64,000 bases of DNA from Plectosphaerella cucumerina (GCA_020746995.1 JAGPXD010000001.1:7378001-7442000), one strand, 5' to 3'. Positions 1 through 13,094 are shown, counted from the first letter of the stretch. Notes: generated by a model not told the origin, from the sequence alone. Made by a program: numbers and translations.

Positions 1-92
1 CCGACAAAATGCCCGATGTGCTGGCCGAGGTCGATACCAACGATGATGAGGAGGCCAGGGCAGCTGAGAAGCGCATCGATCCAACGGACTGA
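1..92 (+). CDS. 3' end of an unidentified protein-coding gene (partial)
   Basis: A reading frame open from the left edge (codons starting at base 3) ends in TGA at 90-92. The readable C-terminus is acidic and polar, ending EKRIDPTD. Composition rich in Asp, Glu, Lys and Ala looks like a genuine protein tail, not random translation. Only about 29 residues are visible, so no family can be assigned. The downstream sequence turns AT-richer and loses coding character, as expected for a 3' UTR. It could still be a chance open frame. Confidence 0.35.
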   Translation, partial: DKMPDVLAEVDTNDDEEARAAEKRIDPTD

Positions 93-3082
93 CCACCTCC
101 CCAGGCCCAATGAATCTCCTACGCATCGTGAACTAACCCGTGCCTATATTCTTCGCCCTCTCCTTCGATATCTGCTGCCTAGATACATGCCTGTCTTTCC
201 ACCTGGGGGTGCCGAATCACCACGGAGTAATCTATGGTACACTGGATTAGCAAGTATCCCACCACGACACGAGCTGACATGATCGCTGATTTTGCACCAC
301 TAGGAAAACGGGCGGGTAGTGCCGCCGAAAGGGGGACCATCACGGGTACATGGCCTCGTCGAAGATGCCTCGGTCGTACTTGTAGTTCCCGCGTCGGTTG
401 AAGCACCCACGCCGTCAATTGATTCATAAGGTAGCCACCATTGATTTGTAGCTATCCACGGTGATTTTGTGATATTTGACGATGTAGTGGCATCTCCATG
501 TGGGCTGAGGTACATAGTATCTGCTCAGGCACGGGCGGCTCACCGCTGGGCAGTTCGAATATAGGCATCGGGCCATGTTCCGGTTACCGTCACATCCACC
601 GCGACCTGAGGCCGGGCCTGAGGCGTACGAGTAGGTGTGCCGTGTGCCCCAGTCACAACCCTGTTCAGGGGGCATCTTAGCGGGATTTAGCCTGAGGGCG
701 ACCCAAGGCGCTGGGCCACCGACGCGAAGATGGGAAGCACCGGACGCGCTCCAGACTGGCGACCAAGATGAAAAGTGCCTCTGTTGGCGTGTTCCGCCAG
801 CGCGGTCGGTGGGACGAAGGTGGTCAAAAGCGACCAGGCTCCCGCGTCCGGCTCATTCCAGCGACCCAATTTGCTCTGAGCGACTAATATTGGAATTGGG
901 AGGAGAGTAATATGCCGGTCTTCAAGCAATCGATAAAAGGCACGCCTTGTGATCGAGCTCCCCCACACAGGCAGCCGGGGGGCATGGGCGACGTCACGGC
1001 TGCTTCGCGAGCCCGGCCGGATCGTGGAAAAGAGAAGAGCAACGAGCGGGCACTGACGTCGACACCGTTGCGCGTGGCCCCAGCTCTGATTGAGATGGAC
1101 AGCTCACGGTGGGATATCGTCGCTGTCGATGTTTCAAGGTCTCCCGTCTGCGGAGGGAAGCAACAAACACGCCAGGACCAGGACCCCGAGGGTCGGGAGA
1201 AGGCCCCACGACCCAGGGGGCTAGCGCGCTGACCCGGGCTTGCCAGGCCGTTTCTAGCGCGGCGTGCCAGCGCATGTCCTAAACTGGAAATGGGCAAAGA
1301 CCAGGGGCACAGGAGCGGGCTAGGGGCGCCGGTGCACGACAGGGGCCATCTTAGACTTGATGTGATGGAGGGCGGGCAGGAGCAGGAGCAGCAGCGAGCG
1401 ACAACGGCACCACCACCACCACCACCACCACCACCACCCGCAGCAACGGCGCACCCCTTTCCCCTGTCGAGCACGCGTCGAAAAGTTCTGGGCGTGTTGC
1501 TGCCGCATACCGAGTGTGCGCTTTGGGCATGCCCCTTTCCATATTGTGGGGGCACATGTCCTTTTGGATTCGCAGTAACCACTGCGTTCGAGTTGTCGGC
1601 AGAGCCGAGTTCTACGACGGGCAGGTCTCCACGAATATGGGATCATCAACCTCGCTGTATCATGCGTGCCCATGACCATAAGGCGAAACAGATACTGGGT
1701 ACCTGGCCTCGTGGCACCTGGGTAGCCAGGGTCAGAAGCCGAGGGTGCCCTTCTCAGGCTTTCTGCCTTCACGGGCTTCACCACCCATGCACCAAGACCC
1801 CCAAGACCCCAAAGCGTCGTGCCCCTGCCTGCAGCCCCTCTCCCGACGCGACCTGACCGCGGGGCCACGAAATTAAATGGATGCGGTGGGTGATGCGACG
1901 GGGGTATTTGCGCGGCGCGCACGACCGACTCAAGACTGCAGCAGGCGGAAGCAGAAGCAGAAGCAGAAGACGTGGAAGGAACAACGGGCGGGCGCTCTCA
2001 TCTCCACTTGAAGACCTTCCGTCGGCGGGCCGCCCAAGTTCAGGTTGAGTTGGGAAAGCACGACCGAGGGTGAGGGATGATGCGTGCTCCTCCTCCCTTC
2101 CACGTCCCGAGAAACAAAACATCCTTATCTTTACTCACTCGCTTTTCTGCAGTGTTCAGTGTTTCCTCGGGCCATCTTTTGTTCCATTCTCTTGTCCCGT
2201 CGCCCTTGGTCACGGCACTCGCTCTCTCCTTGCCTGCCGCTAGACGCCCGCTCGCCTTTTCTTTCACAGTCGCATTCCGACGACTCATTCAACCCCCCTG
2301 GACCCCGGCGCGGAGCTTCGCGACACCACAGCACACCACACCACCACTCCCACTCACGATCCCAGCGATCTTTGCTTTTCCCTCGGCCGCCACCGTTGAT
2401 CTGCCACGACACTCTCTCGGGAGGACAGACAGCTGGAAACAAACAAACATCTCCTTCTCCCCCTCCTTTTTGGATCCGATACGAGCATCCATCTCCACTG
2501 AAGCAGCCGGTCCGTTTCTTGTTTCCCCACGCAGAAAAGCGGGAAGAGCGACGTGGACCCGCGATCGTCCGCCAGAAACACGCACCTCAGCGCAGCGCAA
2601 CTCAGCACAGGACAGCGCCAGTCCTGGCATTCGCCTCCATCCCTCACATTCTTTCCACAAAGGGCGGGGGCCAACGCAGGCAAAGACATGGCCGTCGCAG
2701 CTTGAGACCTTGGGATCGTGTCACATTCTCCCTTCATTCCCATCGACCCCATTGCGTGTGCGGCGCGCTCTCTACATCGTTGTCTCGTCTCGTCTCGCCT
2801 GTCTCCCTCACTCCCTATCCGACTATACTACCCTTCTTGTCTCGGACCTTCCTATCTGTCAAACGTCTGGGAAGCTGGTCACCGTGACATACAACGTCTT
2901 CGGCGGTCCTTTCTTTGCCCACGCCACACGCACGCACGCTCGCTCGCTCCTCTGTTCTCTCAAAACACTCCAACGGCGCATCCAAAGCCTGGTGTCGCCT
3001 ACGATCCCACAGACGGCCAATTGCGCCAAACATTACTCTCTTTTTCTAATCAGACATCCTACGGGTGTCCGGCATCACCACC
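93..3082. other. Intergenic region and long pyrimidine-rich leader
   Basis: No coding sequence is supported. A (CAC)n tract lies at 1408-1438, and frames through it give only spurious poly-Pro/His/Gly. From about 2080 to 3082 the + strand becomes C/T-rich (for example repeated TCTCG near 2780), which is typical of the core promoter and 5' UTR of filamentous fungal genes and fits the gene starting at 3083. Several ATGs in this leader could act as uORFs. Confidence 0.6.
1408..1438. repeat. (CAC)n trinucleotide microsatellite
   Basis: About ten uninterrupted CAC units can be read directly. No coding sequence is supported across it. Confidence 0.9.
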
Positions 3083-5570
3083 ATGGTGTCATTCTTCGGG
3101 TTGAAGCTGGGAAGCGACAGGAAGAAGTATGCCATCACCTCCCTCCCGCCCTGCCACACCACTCGCTAACACAATGCGCGCAACCAGGAAAGGCGACAAA
3201 CCCGCGGCCAAGAAGGACCCGAAAACGATCGATCGCAATGCCCTCGGAAACGGCCAGTACTTCGGCACCACCCTCAACAAGGACCTCCTCGATCCCTCCA
3301 ACATCCCGCGCCCCGGCACATCCGCCTCGAATCGGTCTCTCCAGCGCCCGAGGTTACCATATGCCCGGGGCACCGGCTCCAGCAGCATGGTCGACCTGTC
3401 CGGGCCCGGCGCGTCGTTCCACGCCTCAAAACCGAGCTCTGGGAGCATCAACCTCAAGCCCATGGGCGGCTCTGAAGCCAACATGTACATGCGGTGGCAG
3501 AACAGCAGCGCGACCAGCCTGCTCCCGCCGCCCAAGAGGGCTGGCAGTACAACTCCCTCTGGACCCGACGGCCGCCCCGGAACCGCAGGCTCGACGCGGT
3601 CCAAGACTTGGGTGAACCCCCTGGATGTTCACTTCAGCCGTGACCCTGCATCCACGACACCCTCGAGACCCACGACGGCAAAGCCTGTCGTCGCCTCGAC
3701 AGCGCCCCAGATTCCCAAGAGCCCGCTGGGCAACTTCAAATTCGACATACCCTCCTTCGACACTGGATCTGGCAAGAAGCTTGAGGCCGAGCCCAAGCAG
3801 GATCTGAAACCCACCCCGCTGCAGCAAGTGAGGTCACGGTCACCACCGAGCCCAAAGTCTTACCCGTCGCCGCCGCACTCAGTCAAGGAGCTTGAGCCGC
3901 CTCTGATGCGCATCGACACCGGCCTGAGGCCCCCGAGCAGGCAGCGCGACGCGTCTGCCGGCCAAGACCCGCGCAACCAGTCCAGGTTCGCTCAGGCCGC
4001 CGCACCAGCATCCCTCCCCTCGCCCGCAACATCGGCGCCACGGTCGAGCGAGGAGGAGAAAGAGAAGATATGGTCAGGCCCGGTGATTCAGAACGTCAAG
4101 GCCAAGCGCGACACTCTCACCGTCAAGGCGCCGAGGAGACAGAGCTTCACCATGGACGTCGACCAGGAGGCCAAGCCCGACATCGCTTCGCGACCCGAGC
4201 CGCCGAGGAGGCCGGGCACCGCGGGCAACGGCAGCCCACCACCACGGAGCACGAGGAGACCGCGCCCACCTCCGACCGAGCAGGCGGAAGTATCGGCACC
4301 GCCGCCTCGTCAGACACAGTCGCCGCCCATGGAAAATGGAAATCATGGGCAGTGGAACCAGAGGGGACCCTCCCCGTTTGAGGAGCGGGAGAACCGTTTC
4401 CAGGCTCCCCGGCCACACGACAACGGTACTCGCCAACTGCGCGAGGGCAGCCCCTACAGGAGGGGTCCAGCACGGCAGATGGAGGGTGGCCTGGGCGGCG
4501 ATGCCAGGGCCGCGCCACAGCCCACGGTACAGAGCTACCAGAACGGCCGCGAGAGGGAGCCGCAGCAGTGGCCGGAGCGTGGACGGAGTATGGGCGCGCC
4601 TCACTCGCGAGGCCCACCTCCGCGGCACGAGGACTTCCCTCCGCCGAACAGGCCCATGCCGGCGCTCCCCGCCGGGGCGCCGCGCCCTCCGCCCCAGGGC
4701 CAGTACCGCAGTCAATCGAGGCCGCCACGGGAGGACGAGGTAGACCAGCGCCAGCAACGGCCTCGGCAGGAGTCGGCCAGTCAAGCCGCACACCTAGAGC
4801 CGAGCCCGATGCCTAACACGGCACCGGCCTGGGAGCAGCCGCCGCATCCCGCCGCCGACCCTAACCACCCTTCCAAGGGCCCGCAGGACTTCAACTCGCG
4901 GCCGGGCTTCGGCCAGTCATCGGCCAAGCGCCGCCCGCCGCCGCCGCGTCTCCATCCAGCACCTCCCCCGCTCCGGCTGCGCCGCGAGGTCCTCGACTCG
5001 CCCGTCATCGAAGGGGCCTCGTCCTCGCGCGCTGCCGAGTGGAATTCGGTCACCGGTGGCGGCCCGCCCAGCAACCCCGTCACCAGCGCAAAGTTCAACA
5101 CGCCCCGACAGGCCCCTAGCCCGCCTTCTACGGCCACTACTCTCCACCATCCCCCTTCCTCTCCGCCCTCGCACCAGCAGCTCCATCCTCCGCCGCAGAT
5201 CGTCGACAGTGCCTCGGCCCTTGACGCGCCTCCCCGATCCGCGCCGGCCTTCGTCGCCAACCTCACGCCCGACATGTCCTCGAATCCCAACTGGCCCCTC
5301 GTCGACTCGGGCCCCCTTAGCGCAAACTTCACCCTGCAGAGCCCCGATGGCATCGTCGGCTCTCTCGGCGGCGGGAGCAAGCCCGCCTCGCCCGCGGGCA
5401 TGCCTCTTGCCAGTCCGGCCTTCGGCACTTCCTTCAACCTAGGCGGAAACAGCCCCGTGGGACCGAGTCACTGGACTCCTCAGCGGCCGACTCACGACCG
5501 CGCCCGACCTGATCACGGTCTGCGTGCGCCCACGGGCATCGCAGACGAGTTCCGCGTCAAGTTCATCTAG
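3083..5570 (+). CDS. Disordered Pro/Ser-rich fungal protein with conserved MVSFFGLK N-terminus
   Basis: Function unknown. Two exons: 3083-3126 and 3188-5570, giving 808 residues. Exon 1 starts MVSFFGLKLGSDRKK; the donor GTATGC at 3127, branch site GCTAAC and acceptor AACCAG at 3187 join it in phase 2 to GDKPAAKKDPKTIDRN. This start is preferred to the in-exon ATG at 3129 because that ATG lies inside the intron. After a basic N-terminal 30 residues comes a short IDRNALGNGQYFG-type stretch, then almost the whole protein is low complexity (Pro, Ser, Arg, Gln; many PPP and SPP runs). It has no transmembrane segment or recognisable catalytic domain. The C-terminus ends DEFRVKFI. The N-terminal block resembles what I recall of uncharacterised Sordariomycete proteins; that similarity is from memory. 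It is probably a scaffold or regulated phosphoprotein by composition only. Confidence 0.8.
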
Positions 5571-8500
5571 GCGGAAAAGAAGTATCTCTTCGCACCTGCC
5601 AGCATTCCTTTCCACCTATTTTTCCTAGGCCGGGTCTAGCCGTTCATTTATTACCATATATCCGTGCATCGCACGCACACCCCCAACGGAGGATGACACC
5701 TTTTTCTATTCTTAATTTCTCACACACATCCTACAACTTTCCTCTATCCTTCACTTGCACATATACATTCCATATACATCCACCGGGCTCCAGGCGATGG
5801 ACGGGGACGATCTATGTTGAGACGGACATGCCGGGACGAAATTTCGGAACCGAGACGGGTTGTCTGTTCGCGCGTACAGTATATAGAGATACCAGACGGT
5901 TTCATGTTTCCTAGCTGCGCCCTCGGGGGCGACGTGGTTAGTCAGTTCAAGTCAATAGACAAAGTCTTGTCAGATGCGGCGTCGCTGTGATAATTCGGGC
6001 GATCGGAGTGGTCAATGCCTGCTTTTTGATAAGCTTCCTAGAAATGGGTGTAGCAATGGGGATGGAGATTCCCGCCAATCGTGCCTCCGTGATGAAGAGG
6101 CAAGGTGGGTGTGGCAAACAATCCAGATTGTGTGGAAGTGGAAGTCCGGACGTGGCGACTACCCCGGAAGATGGGCAAGCTGTCGCCCAACCGAGGCGCC
6201 CGCGATGTCACCTTGAGCGTAGGGCGGCCTCGTCGATAAGCGCGGCTCTGCCTTGCCGTCCACCTGCCACGTTTGGCCGCAGAGACGCCCCTGCCAGAGG
6301 TCCCGTGGTGTGCTGGCCGGCGCTGCTGTGCCGGGAAGGTGTGGCGGCTTCTGGAAGCCCAGCGCCTCTTGTCTCCGAACAGATGCATGGGAGGGTGATC
6401 GACCTTGGCGGCGATCGACTTGGCGGCTTGGGACGGGTTATCCAAGCCTGTCCCGTGGCGGCGAATCCGGGGCAGGGCTGGAGTTGTGATCGATGGGCCC
6501 CTTATCTTCTGCTCGGTGGCGTGTCGATGTTCTGGTCGAATCGAATGGTGCTGACGTGGTGGGCACATGGATCTGATCGAAAAGTCGACAGGACTCCAGC
6601 AGTCGTGTTCGAAACACAGGGCTTCGGCTGCTCGAAGGGGGAACAATTTTCGAAGCTCTCGTAAGCCCACCAGACTGGAAAGAGCTGCGTTCTGTTCGAT
6701 AAGACGAGGAAAAAGGCACGCTGGAAAGTGGGAGCATGACGATTTCCAAGTTGATCCTCATGCGAGGCCCGCCCAACTTCCGCCAGCCCGTCAACCGAAC
6801 CCCATGCCTCCACCCCCGTATCGTGGCATGTGAAAGATCCATCCCCGTCAGCCACAAGTCACACCATCACCGGTTCACCGGTCGCCACTCAGGGGAGACG
6901 ACGACGCCCAAGACTCCAGAAGAGGGGCGGCATCTCGGCCCCGGGTCTCGATAAGTCTGGGCCGTGTCGGGCGTGCTGTAAAGCCCGACCTCAAAGGCCG
7001 AAGCGCTCCGGGGCCGTGAGGGATCGCGTGGTGCTCCGCGGCATCCCCCGCTAGCTCGGTTATGGAGGAGGTTGATGTTACCTAACGGTGACGAGAGCGG
7101 TTGACGAGCTTCAAAGGCCGGGTGGCACGACAAAGATAAAACTGGCGAAGAGTTGTAGGAATGGCTGATGAAATGGCTGGTAAGAGGGTCCTATCTCCGA
7201 GGTCCCGTGTCGCGTGCTCAAACTTGTCAGCTCGTGATGAGCTGCATTTGGGAGGTCGTGAAGTTGACTTTCGCGGCGGCAAACCTCAAACACGAAGGAC
7301 ATGCGATGCGCCATCAGAAGTATGCCGTACTGCCGCGCAGCCTTTGCCAACTGCCAAAACCGGACAGGTCTGTTGGAGGGACGAACCAGCGGGAGGCGTC
7401 GTGCCTGCCGGGGGCCCGGAGCCGCCCGTCATGCCATCTCGGCCGAACAGACGAATCCAGCCAAAGACTGCCGAGATAGCCGTCTGCCGCAGTCCACCGC
7501 TCCCAAGGGCGAGAGGCCACTGGCCAGCAAGATGCCTGTCGGTTGGTCGTTGAACGCCCGCACGGCGGATGCAACGTCGCCGAAGAAGTAAGCTTTTTGG
7601 CGTTGGGCCTAGGGCGCAAGAACCGACAGGGGCTCAGCGGGCGGGCTGCTGCCCGTTGGTGGACCGGCAGCTCGTGGGCGGCCCGATTCTTGGCACTTTG
7701 GTCCCCTTGAACGACCTCTGTCCATTCTAGCCTGGCACTAGAACCGGAGCATCTCTCGTGGGCCCGGCTCGGACGGCACGCTGGTACGACTCGGGGGCGC
7801 ACATCGGCAGCGAATCGTGGCGCTCGATTTCGATTTTCTCCTCCACGATGAACAAGTCGAGAGCTGGCCGTTGACAAATATGCTGCGTGGCGACGCCTGC
7901 CGAGCAGCCGTGCCGAGGGTGTTCCTGGCGGCTCTGCTCCAAAGTCCATGTGGTCCCTCGCCCCTGGCCTCTTTGAGTAAGTCGACCGCACGCGACATGG
8001 AGTTCCTCTGAAGAGGGCCCGTATTCGATATGAGGAGGACTTTGGGGAGAGAGCAAGATTATGGTTATCGCCCCTCGAGGTCGCCGACCCGGTACCACGT
8101 CGCCGTGCCACCCCCTCGTCCGTTCGCTTGCTTGTCCCGCCAACCCCCGGCGCGCGTGCCGCAGGTTGAGATGGTGGTCGGGAGTGCCGTTGCAGCCGGA
8201 TAGCACGTCGCTCGTTTCCCGCAAAGGAAGGTGCGAAGCTGGAGATGCGGAGGCCATACCGACGAGGTGGTGCGGAAACCCGCAGGCCTGGCATTTCTGG
8301 AACAGGTGGCGACGCCGTTGCAGGGCATCTCGGGCTTTTGGGGACCGGTGGTTCGTGCGATCAACTCGTGTCGTTCGGCTCCATCGCGCGCCATTTCCTT
8401 ATCTGGTCTCAAGGATGAGCGGGCGGGTTCGGTTGGTGAGAGGTCAGTCGCGGCCCTGACGAGATGGTATTACTCGTGCGCCTGAGAGATTGTACAGCAC

Positions 8501-8816
8501 TCGTAGGGCCGGCCGGCCATGTCGAGCACGGGGTTCGCCGAGGAAGGGATGTCCCCAGTCTCGCGTGGTCGACAGACAGCCAGCCCACCCCGCAAAGGAC
8601 CCTCAGTCGCGACCATGTTGGTGCGTGTCGGTGCGCATGGGGGAGTGATAGCCGGTCTGCATCTCTCTGGAGATAAATACTCGGCGGCATCCCCTCCCTC
8701 GGTGTGACCTCTTGTCCTGAAGGTTCAGTCGATCTCAATACACTCGGCGCCGTCCTTGAGTGTTTCGCCCAACCAGCCAACCACCCAAGACTGGATCACG
8801 ACATCCACTACCAGTC
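5571..8816. other. Intergenic region, no supported gene
   Basis: It holds the 3' UTR of the upstream gene and the promoter of the OPT transporter. Open frames exist on both strands (up to about 326 codons on the minus strand at 7314-8294), but their translations are Arg/Pro/Ser-rich without domain character or splice logic. I treat them as GC-driven chance frames. Confidence 0.55.
8673..8679 (+). promoter_or_regulatory. TATA-like element upstream of the OPT transporter
   Basis: ATAAATA-type sequence about 140 bp before the ATG at 8817. Position is suitable for a core promoter element; the assignment is by motif only. Confidence 0.25.
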
Positions 8817-11178
8817 ATGTCTGCCGAAAAGGACTTGGTGATGCCGGCCTCCGCAGTGACGCCGACCTCTGCGGTCGACGCCATCGGCGAGAAGCACCAG
8901 GCTGTCGATGTTGCTTCCCTGAAGGAGAGCAGCGATGAAGAGCCCAAGGGAGAGGAGGACCTCTACCGGCCCCTCAAGATGGATAACATCCCAGAGGGCA
9001 ACCCCCTGACCATCCGCGCCGTCGTCGTGGGCTGCATCCTCGGCTCGCTCGTCAACGCCTCCAACGTGTATCTGGGTGAGTGGCATGCTTTCGATGTCGG
9101 TAGAAACGATCATGCTGACCCCTATCCAAGGTCTCAAGACAGGCTTCACGTTCCTCGCCAACATGTTCGGCGCCCTGTTCGGATACGGTGTCCTCAAGCT
9201 CATGTCGCAGACCAACATCCCCATCATCGGCGGCACCTTCGGTCCCCAGGAGAACAGCGTCGTCCAGGCCGCGGCCACTGGTGCCGGTGGTTTCGCCGGT
9301 ATCTTCGTTGCTGGTATTCCCGCCATGGTATGACTCCTGCAGGCTCCCGTAGCTCCTGACACAGCCCAAAGAAGTATTTACTGACTCGGCATGTCGTAGT
9401 ACCGTCTCGGACTCATGGGCGACTCGCCCGTTGACGACATTGGCAGGATCTTCACCCTGACCATCTCCTGCGCCTTCTTCGGCATCTTCTTCGTCACGCC
9501 GCTCCGCAAGTTCTTCGTCATTCGCGTGGCCAGGGAGCTGCGCCTCATGTTCCCGACGTCGACGGCCGCGGCCCTCACCATCCGCTCGATGCACGCCGGC
9601 CTCACGGGCGCCAAGGATGCCGCCAGCAAGCTCAAGGCTGTGACCAGCGCCTTCGCGGCGACCATCATCCACCGCGTCGTGTCGTACTACGCCATCGGCA
9701 TCCTGTACGACTGGCACTTCTTCACCTGGATCCACATCTGGTCGGGATACACGTCGTGGGCGCTCAACATTGAGTCGTGGGGCTGGTACTTTGAGTGGAC
9801 GACGGCCTTCATCGGTTCGGGCATGCTCATCGGTCTCAACTCGGCGCTCTCCATGTTCGGCGGCGCGGTGCTCGCTTGGGGCCTGATCGGACCCCTTCTG
9901 GTGCACTACGGCGAGTGCATCGGCCACGACCAGTCCGACGGCGACCCGAAGTGGGCGGGACTGACGGGCTTCTACTCCCTGGCCAACATTGGCGACGGCC
10001 CCCCATCGCCCAGGTACTGGCTGCTCTGGCCCGGTGTCATGATCATGGTGTGCGCCTCCATGGCTGAGCTGCTGGTGCACTGGCGCATCATCTCGTACGG
10101 TCTCAAGGCTGTGTGGACTTCTTCTGTCGTGTCGATCCACGAGCTGGCCGAGAAGAGGGGCAAGCGCATCGAGTTCTTCGCCAAGCGGGCCGAGAAGTAC
10201 AGCAACCAGGAGGAGGACCCCGACATGGTGCAGGACCCGGCGGCGCCCGAGGACCAGGTCAAGACGTGGATGTGGACGTCGGGCCTGGTTGCGTCGATTG
10301 TGCTGGCCATTGTCATCATGAAGGTGCAGTGGGAGATCCACGTCGGCCTGACCATCCTGGCGCTGCTGCTGGCCTTCCTCTTCTCCTTCCTCGCCATCCA
10401 GATCGGAGCCGTGACGGACCAGACCCCGCTGACGGCGGCTTCCAAGGCGTCGCAGCTGGTCATCGGTGGTGCCACGACGGGCATGGGCTACTCGGTGCAG
10501 CACGCGCAGCGCATCAACCTGGTGGCGGGTGGTCTCGCCTCGGGCGCGGCCGATGTGTCGACGGCGCTGACGGCTGACTTCCGTACCGGTTTCCTCCTGG
10601 GCACGCCTCCCATCAAGCAGTTCATCGCGCAGGCGATCGGCACGTTCGTGTCGGTGTGGCTGGCGCCGGGCCTGTTCGTCCTCTTCACCACGGCGTACCC
10701 CTGCATCATCAACCCGGATATCGACGGCGGACACTGCGCGTTCGGCGCGCCTTCGGTCGGCGCGTGGGCGGCTGTCGCTCAGGTGGTGACGGAGCCCAAC
10801 GTGAGCATCCCGCTGTCGTCTGGCATCTTCTCCATCGTCATGGGCGTTGTGTCGATCCTGCAGGTCTTCTTCCGCCACTACTACCTGGTGGGCGAGCGTG
10901 AAAAGTACCGCGACTTCCTTCCCAACTGGGGCGCCATCGCTCTGTCGTTCGTCATTCCGGGACCCGTGTTCGTCAACGCGGCGATGTTGGGCGCTCTCAT
11001 CGCGGCTGTCTGGCGTCGTTGGAAGCCCGAGAGCTTCGAGGTGTACGGCTATGCCATCGCGGCGGGCATGATCGCGGGCGAGGGTATGGGTGGTGTTGTC
11101 GGCGCCATCCTGCAGCTGGCTGGCGTTTCTGGCGATATCAAGGGCACCAACCTTGGCTGCCCCATGAGCTCGTGCTAA
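8817..11178 (+). CDS. OPT-superfamily oligopeptide/metal-chelate transporter (YGL114W-like clade)
   Basis: A polytopic plasma- or vacuolar-membrane transporter of the oligopeptide transporter superfamily. Three exons: 8817-9075, 9131-9327 and 9400-11178, giving 744 residues. Intron 1 (55 nt, phase 1) joins NVYLG to LKTGFTF; intron 2 (72 nt, phase 0, branch CTGAC) joins GIPAM to YRLGLMG. The hydrophilic N-terminus of about 60 residues is followed by about 14-16 hydrophobic segments. Diagnostic OPT-type stretches include the [19 protein letters not shown] region in exon 2 and [17 protein letters not shown] in exon 3. The motif set fits the YGL114W/YSL-like branch more than the classic ISP4 tetrapeptide branch; substrate cannot be told from sequence. 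The long antisense open frame over this gene is a codon-bias artefact. No linked transport partner or regulator is seen nearby. Confidence 0.92.
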
Positions 11179-13094
11179 GCGGGTTGAAGGTCGAGTGGTT
11201 GTCAGGGTTCGATAGAAGAGCCGGTTTAATAGTGTCGGAGAGATGATTCTTTCCAGATGCAAGGGGGAGAGGGGAGGGAAGATTTACCGTAGGCAGCAGT
11301 AATCATACGCAGGGCGTGAGTAAGCTTCACCCACACCTCACGGGCACATCGCATCCGCATGCCGGTTATCCACAATGCAGTGCACCATCGCTCCTTCCCC
11401 AGCCGGCAGTGACAAGCAGCACCTGCCTGTCGGGCCCGAGTAATGCATGCCTAGGTAGGTAGGTACCTGAACCTGCCTTGACACAGACGCATATCTCGAG
11501 CAAGCATCCAATGCGAAGGAACTTGAAGTCTTCCCGCTGCACCGAGGTCTTAAAATCTCCACTTTCTGTGCAGTCTCACCGATGACTCCTCCGGCGACGC
11601 GACACCTTCCATCCCCAGCTTCATGTCCACATGTAGGTAAGCACTCCAGCTGGCGGTGTTCTTTTTGCATTCCAAAATTCACCTTGACAGACAAATTGAC
11701 CAAGACGATGTTTCAGAAGCTTTCCTGCCCGTATGCAACCTCCCGATCACCCTTCCTGGTCCGACGTCGAGAACCTGGTGGAGTCGACATTTGAGCTTCG
11801 ACAGTTGGGTGTCAAAGTCCTGCCTCGTCTGAGCGTTCGGACGACTTGAAGCACACATCAGCCGAAGCAGCAGCAGCATGTCCCCTGCTTGTTGCCAAGA
11901 CGGAGTCAAGGTCGATGAAATATCAGATAAACACACCAAGCACTGTCATCGTCGCCTGCTCCTGGCAGACTGCGGAAGAAAGCTCACCCGACGAGTGGCC
12001 ATCTGAATATGCAAAAGCACACATCGCCTTCGGGCAACCCTCCCCGCCAAGACTACACAAGAAGCTCCGAGCCAAAGAGAAGACGAGATGGAGGCAGGAC
12101 ACCACCGGCAGGCAGCTGAAGACGCCATCCCCCCCCCCACGGGCGACGGGCAAGACGGGATGCCAGATGGAGATCGCTCGCTAGTAACCGCCGCATGCGC
12201 CGTCTGGCCGTCTCCCATCCAACTGGTTCCAAGCCATCCCCAAAAGCACTCCTTTCGCCTCCTTCGCGCGGCGCCCCCCGCCCGCCGACCGCCGCTAGAG
12301 GGCTTGCCGAGAGACTGCTGAAGGCCCCGAATGGACGCGCTGAACCCAGATCGACACCTCAGGCGGGGCGCCGGCCACACCTTAATCGACGCACCGAGCC
12401 AGCACCACTCCGGCGGGAGTACAAGGGCAAAAAGGCTGCCAAGCTGCACCACCTCAGCTGGTAATCCGTCCACTGGCAGCCCGTCGCGCAGGGATCCCCT
12501 GGTGGCAACCCCCGTCCACGTGCAATTTTTTCCTCACCCTCGCCCGTTTCTTCTGCTCTGGTGGGGGCCCTCGACTCGACCGGGGCCATGGGTCACCGAC
12601 TCCCTACGAGTACAAGTATCACCACCACCAGCGCGACCACGCGCTTCTGCATCTCATCATCGTCGTGAACGGTAGAAACTCTCCCAGTCCACCCAGACAG
12701 GACCACTCTAGCTTCACACGCCCGAGCCGCATCAGCCATTCCCATCGAGGCATCGCCCGCCTCGATCCCTTCAACTCTCTTCCGCACCCTCTCCCTTCGG
12801 CCCATGTCCAGCTCGGCCGCCCGCTACTCCTCCTACTACTCCAAGGCGCAGAAACACATGTGCCTTGCCTTTTGGCGGTAAAACTTACAGCAGGCGACTT
12901 CCAAGTCTTTGCGCTTGCTTTCTTCGTAAGAAAGACTATCTTCCAACCATCTTAGAGTGCTGCTGCTGCTGCTCTCGCTGCTGCTCCTTCGCACTTCTCA
13001 GCGACCGTGTCGAGACACATATCAGCCCTTGACATCCCATCGCTTGAGCTCCTGTCCGTACTCCCACGACAGAACCACCCGCTTCCTGCCCACA
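11179..13094. other. Intergenic region between two transporter genes
   Basis: No gene supported. It contains the 3' UTR of the OPT gene, a TAGG-repeat element at 11451-11468, and from about 12500 a C/T-rich leader for the SLC35F-type gene. Small frames have no domain features. Confidence 0.6.
11451..11468. repeat. TAGG tandem element (CTAGGTAGGTAGGTACCT)
   Basis: Short tandem TAGG unit ending in a TACCT arm. A near-identical copy lies at 38423-38441 in another intergenic region. Such TAGG-rich elements are scattered in intergenic DNA of many Sordariomycetes (general knowledge); function unknown. Confidence 0.6.

Noticed and set aside
884..1582. Open minus frame with poly-Gly
   Set aside because: Poly-Gly comes from the (CAC)n microsatellite; no domain or splice support.
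5987..6664. 225-codon plus frame after the MVSFFGLK gene
   Set aside because: No coding composition, no convincing start context or domain.
7314..8294. 326-codon minus frame in the promoter side of the OPT gene
   Set aside because: Arg/Ser/Pro-rich, no homology sense, overlaps other open frames.
9052..11262. 736-codon open frame antisense to the OPT transporter
   Set aside because: It mirrors the sense gene; strong GC-ending codon use removes TTA, CTA and TCA from the sense frame, so the opposite strand has few stops. The translation is His/Arg/Asp-rich with no fold.
12957..13094. Upstream in-frame start for the SLC35F-type transporter
   Set aside because: Leu-run and low-complexity peptide in a pyrimidine-rich leader; ATG 13095 gives the normal hydrophilic N-terminus.
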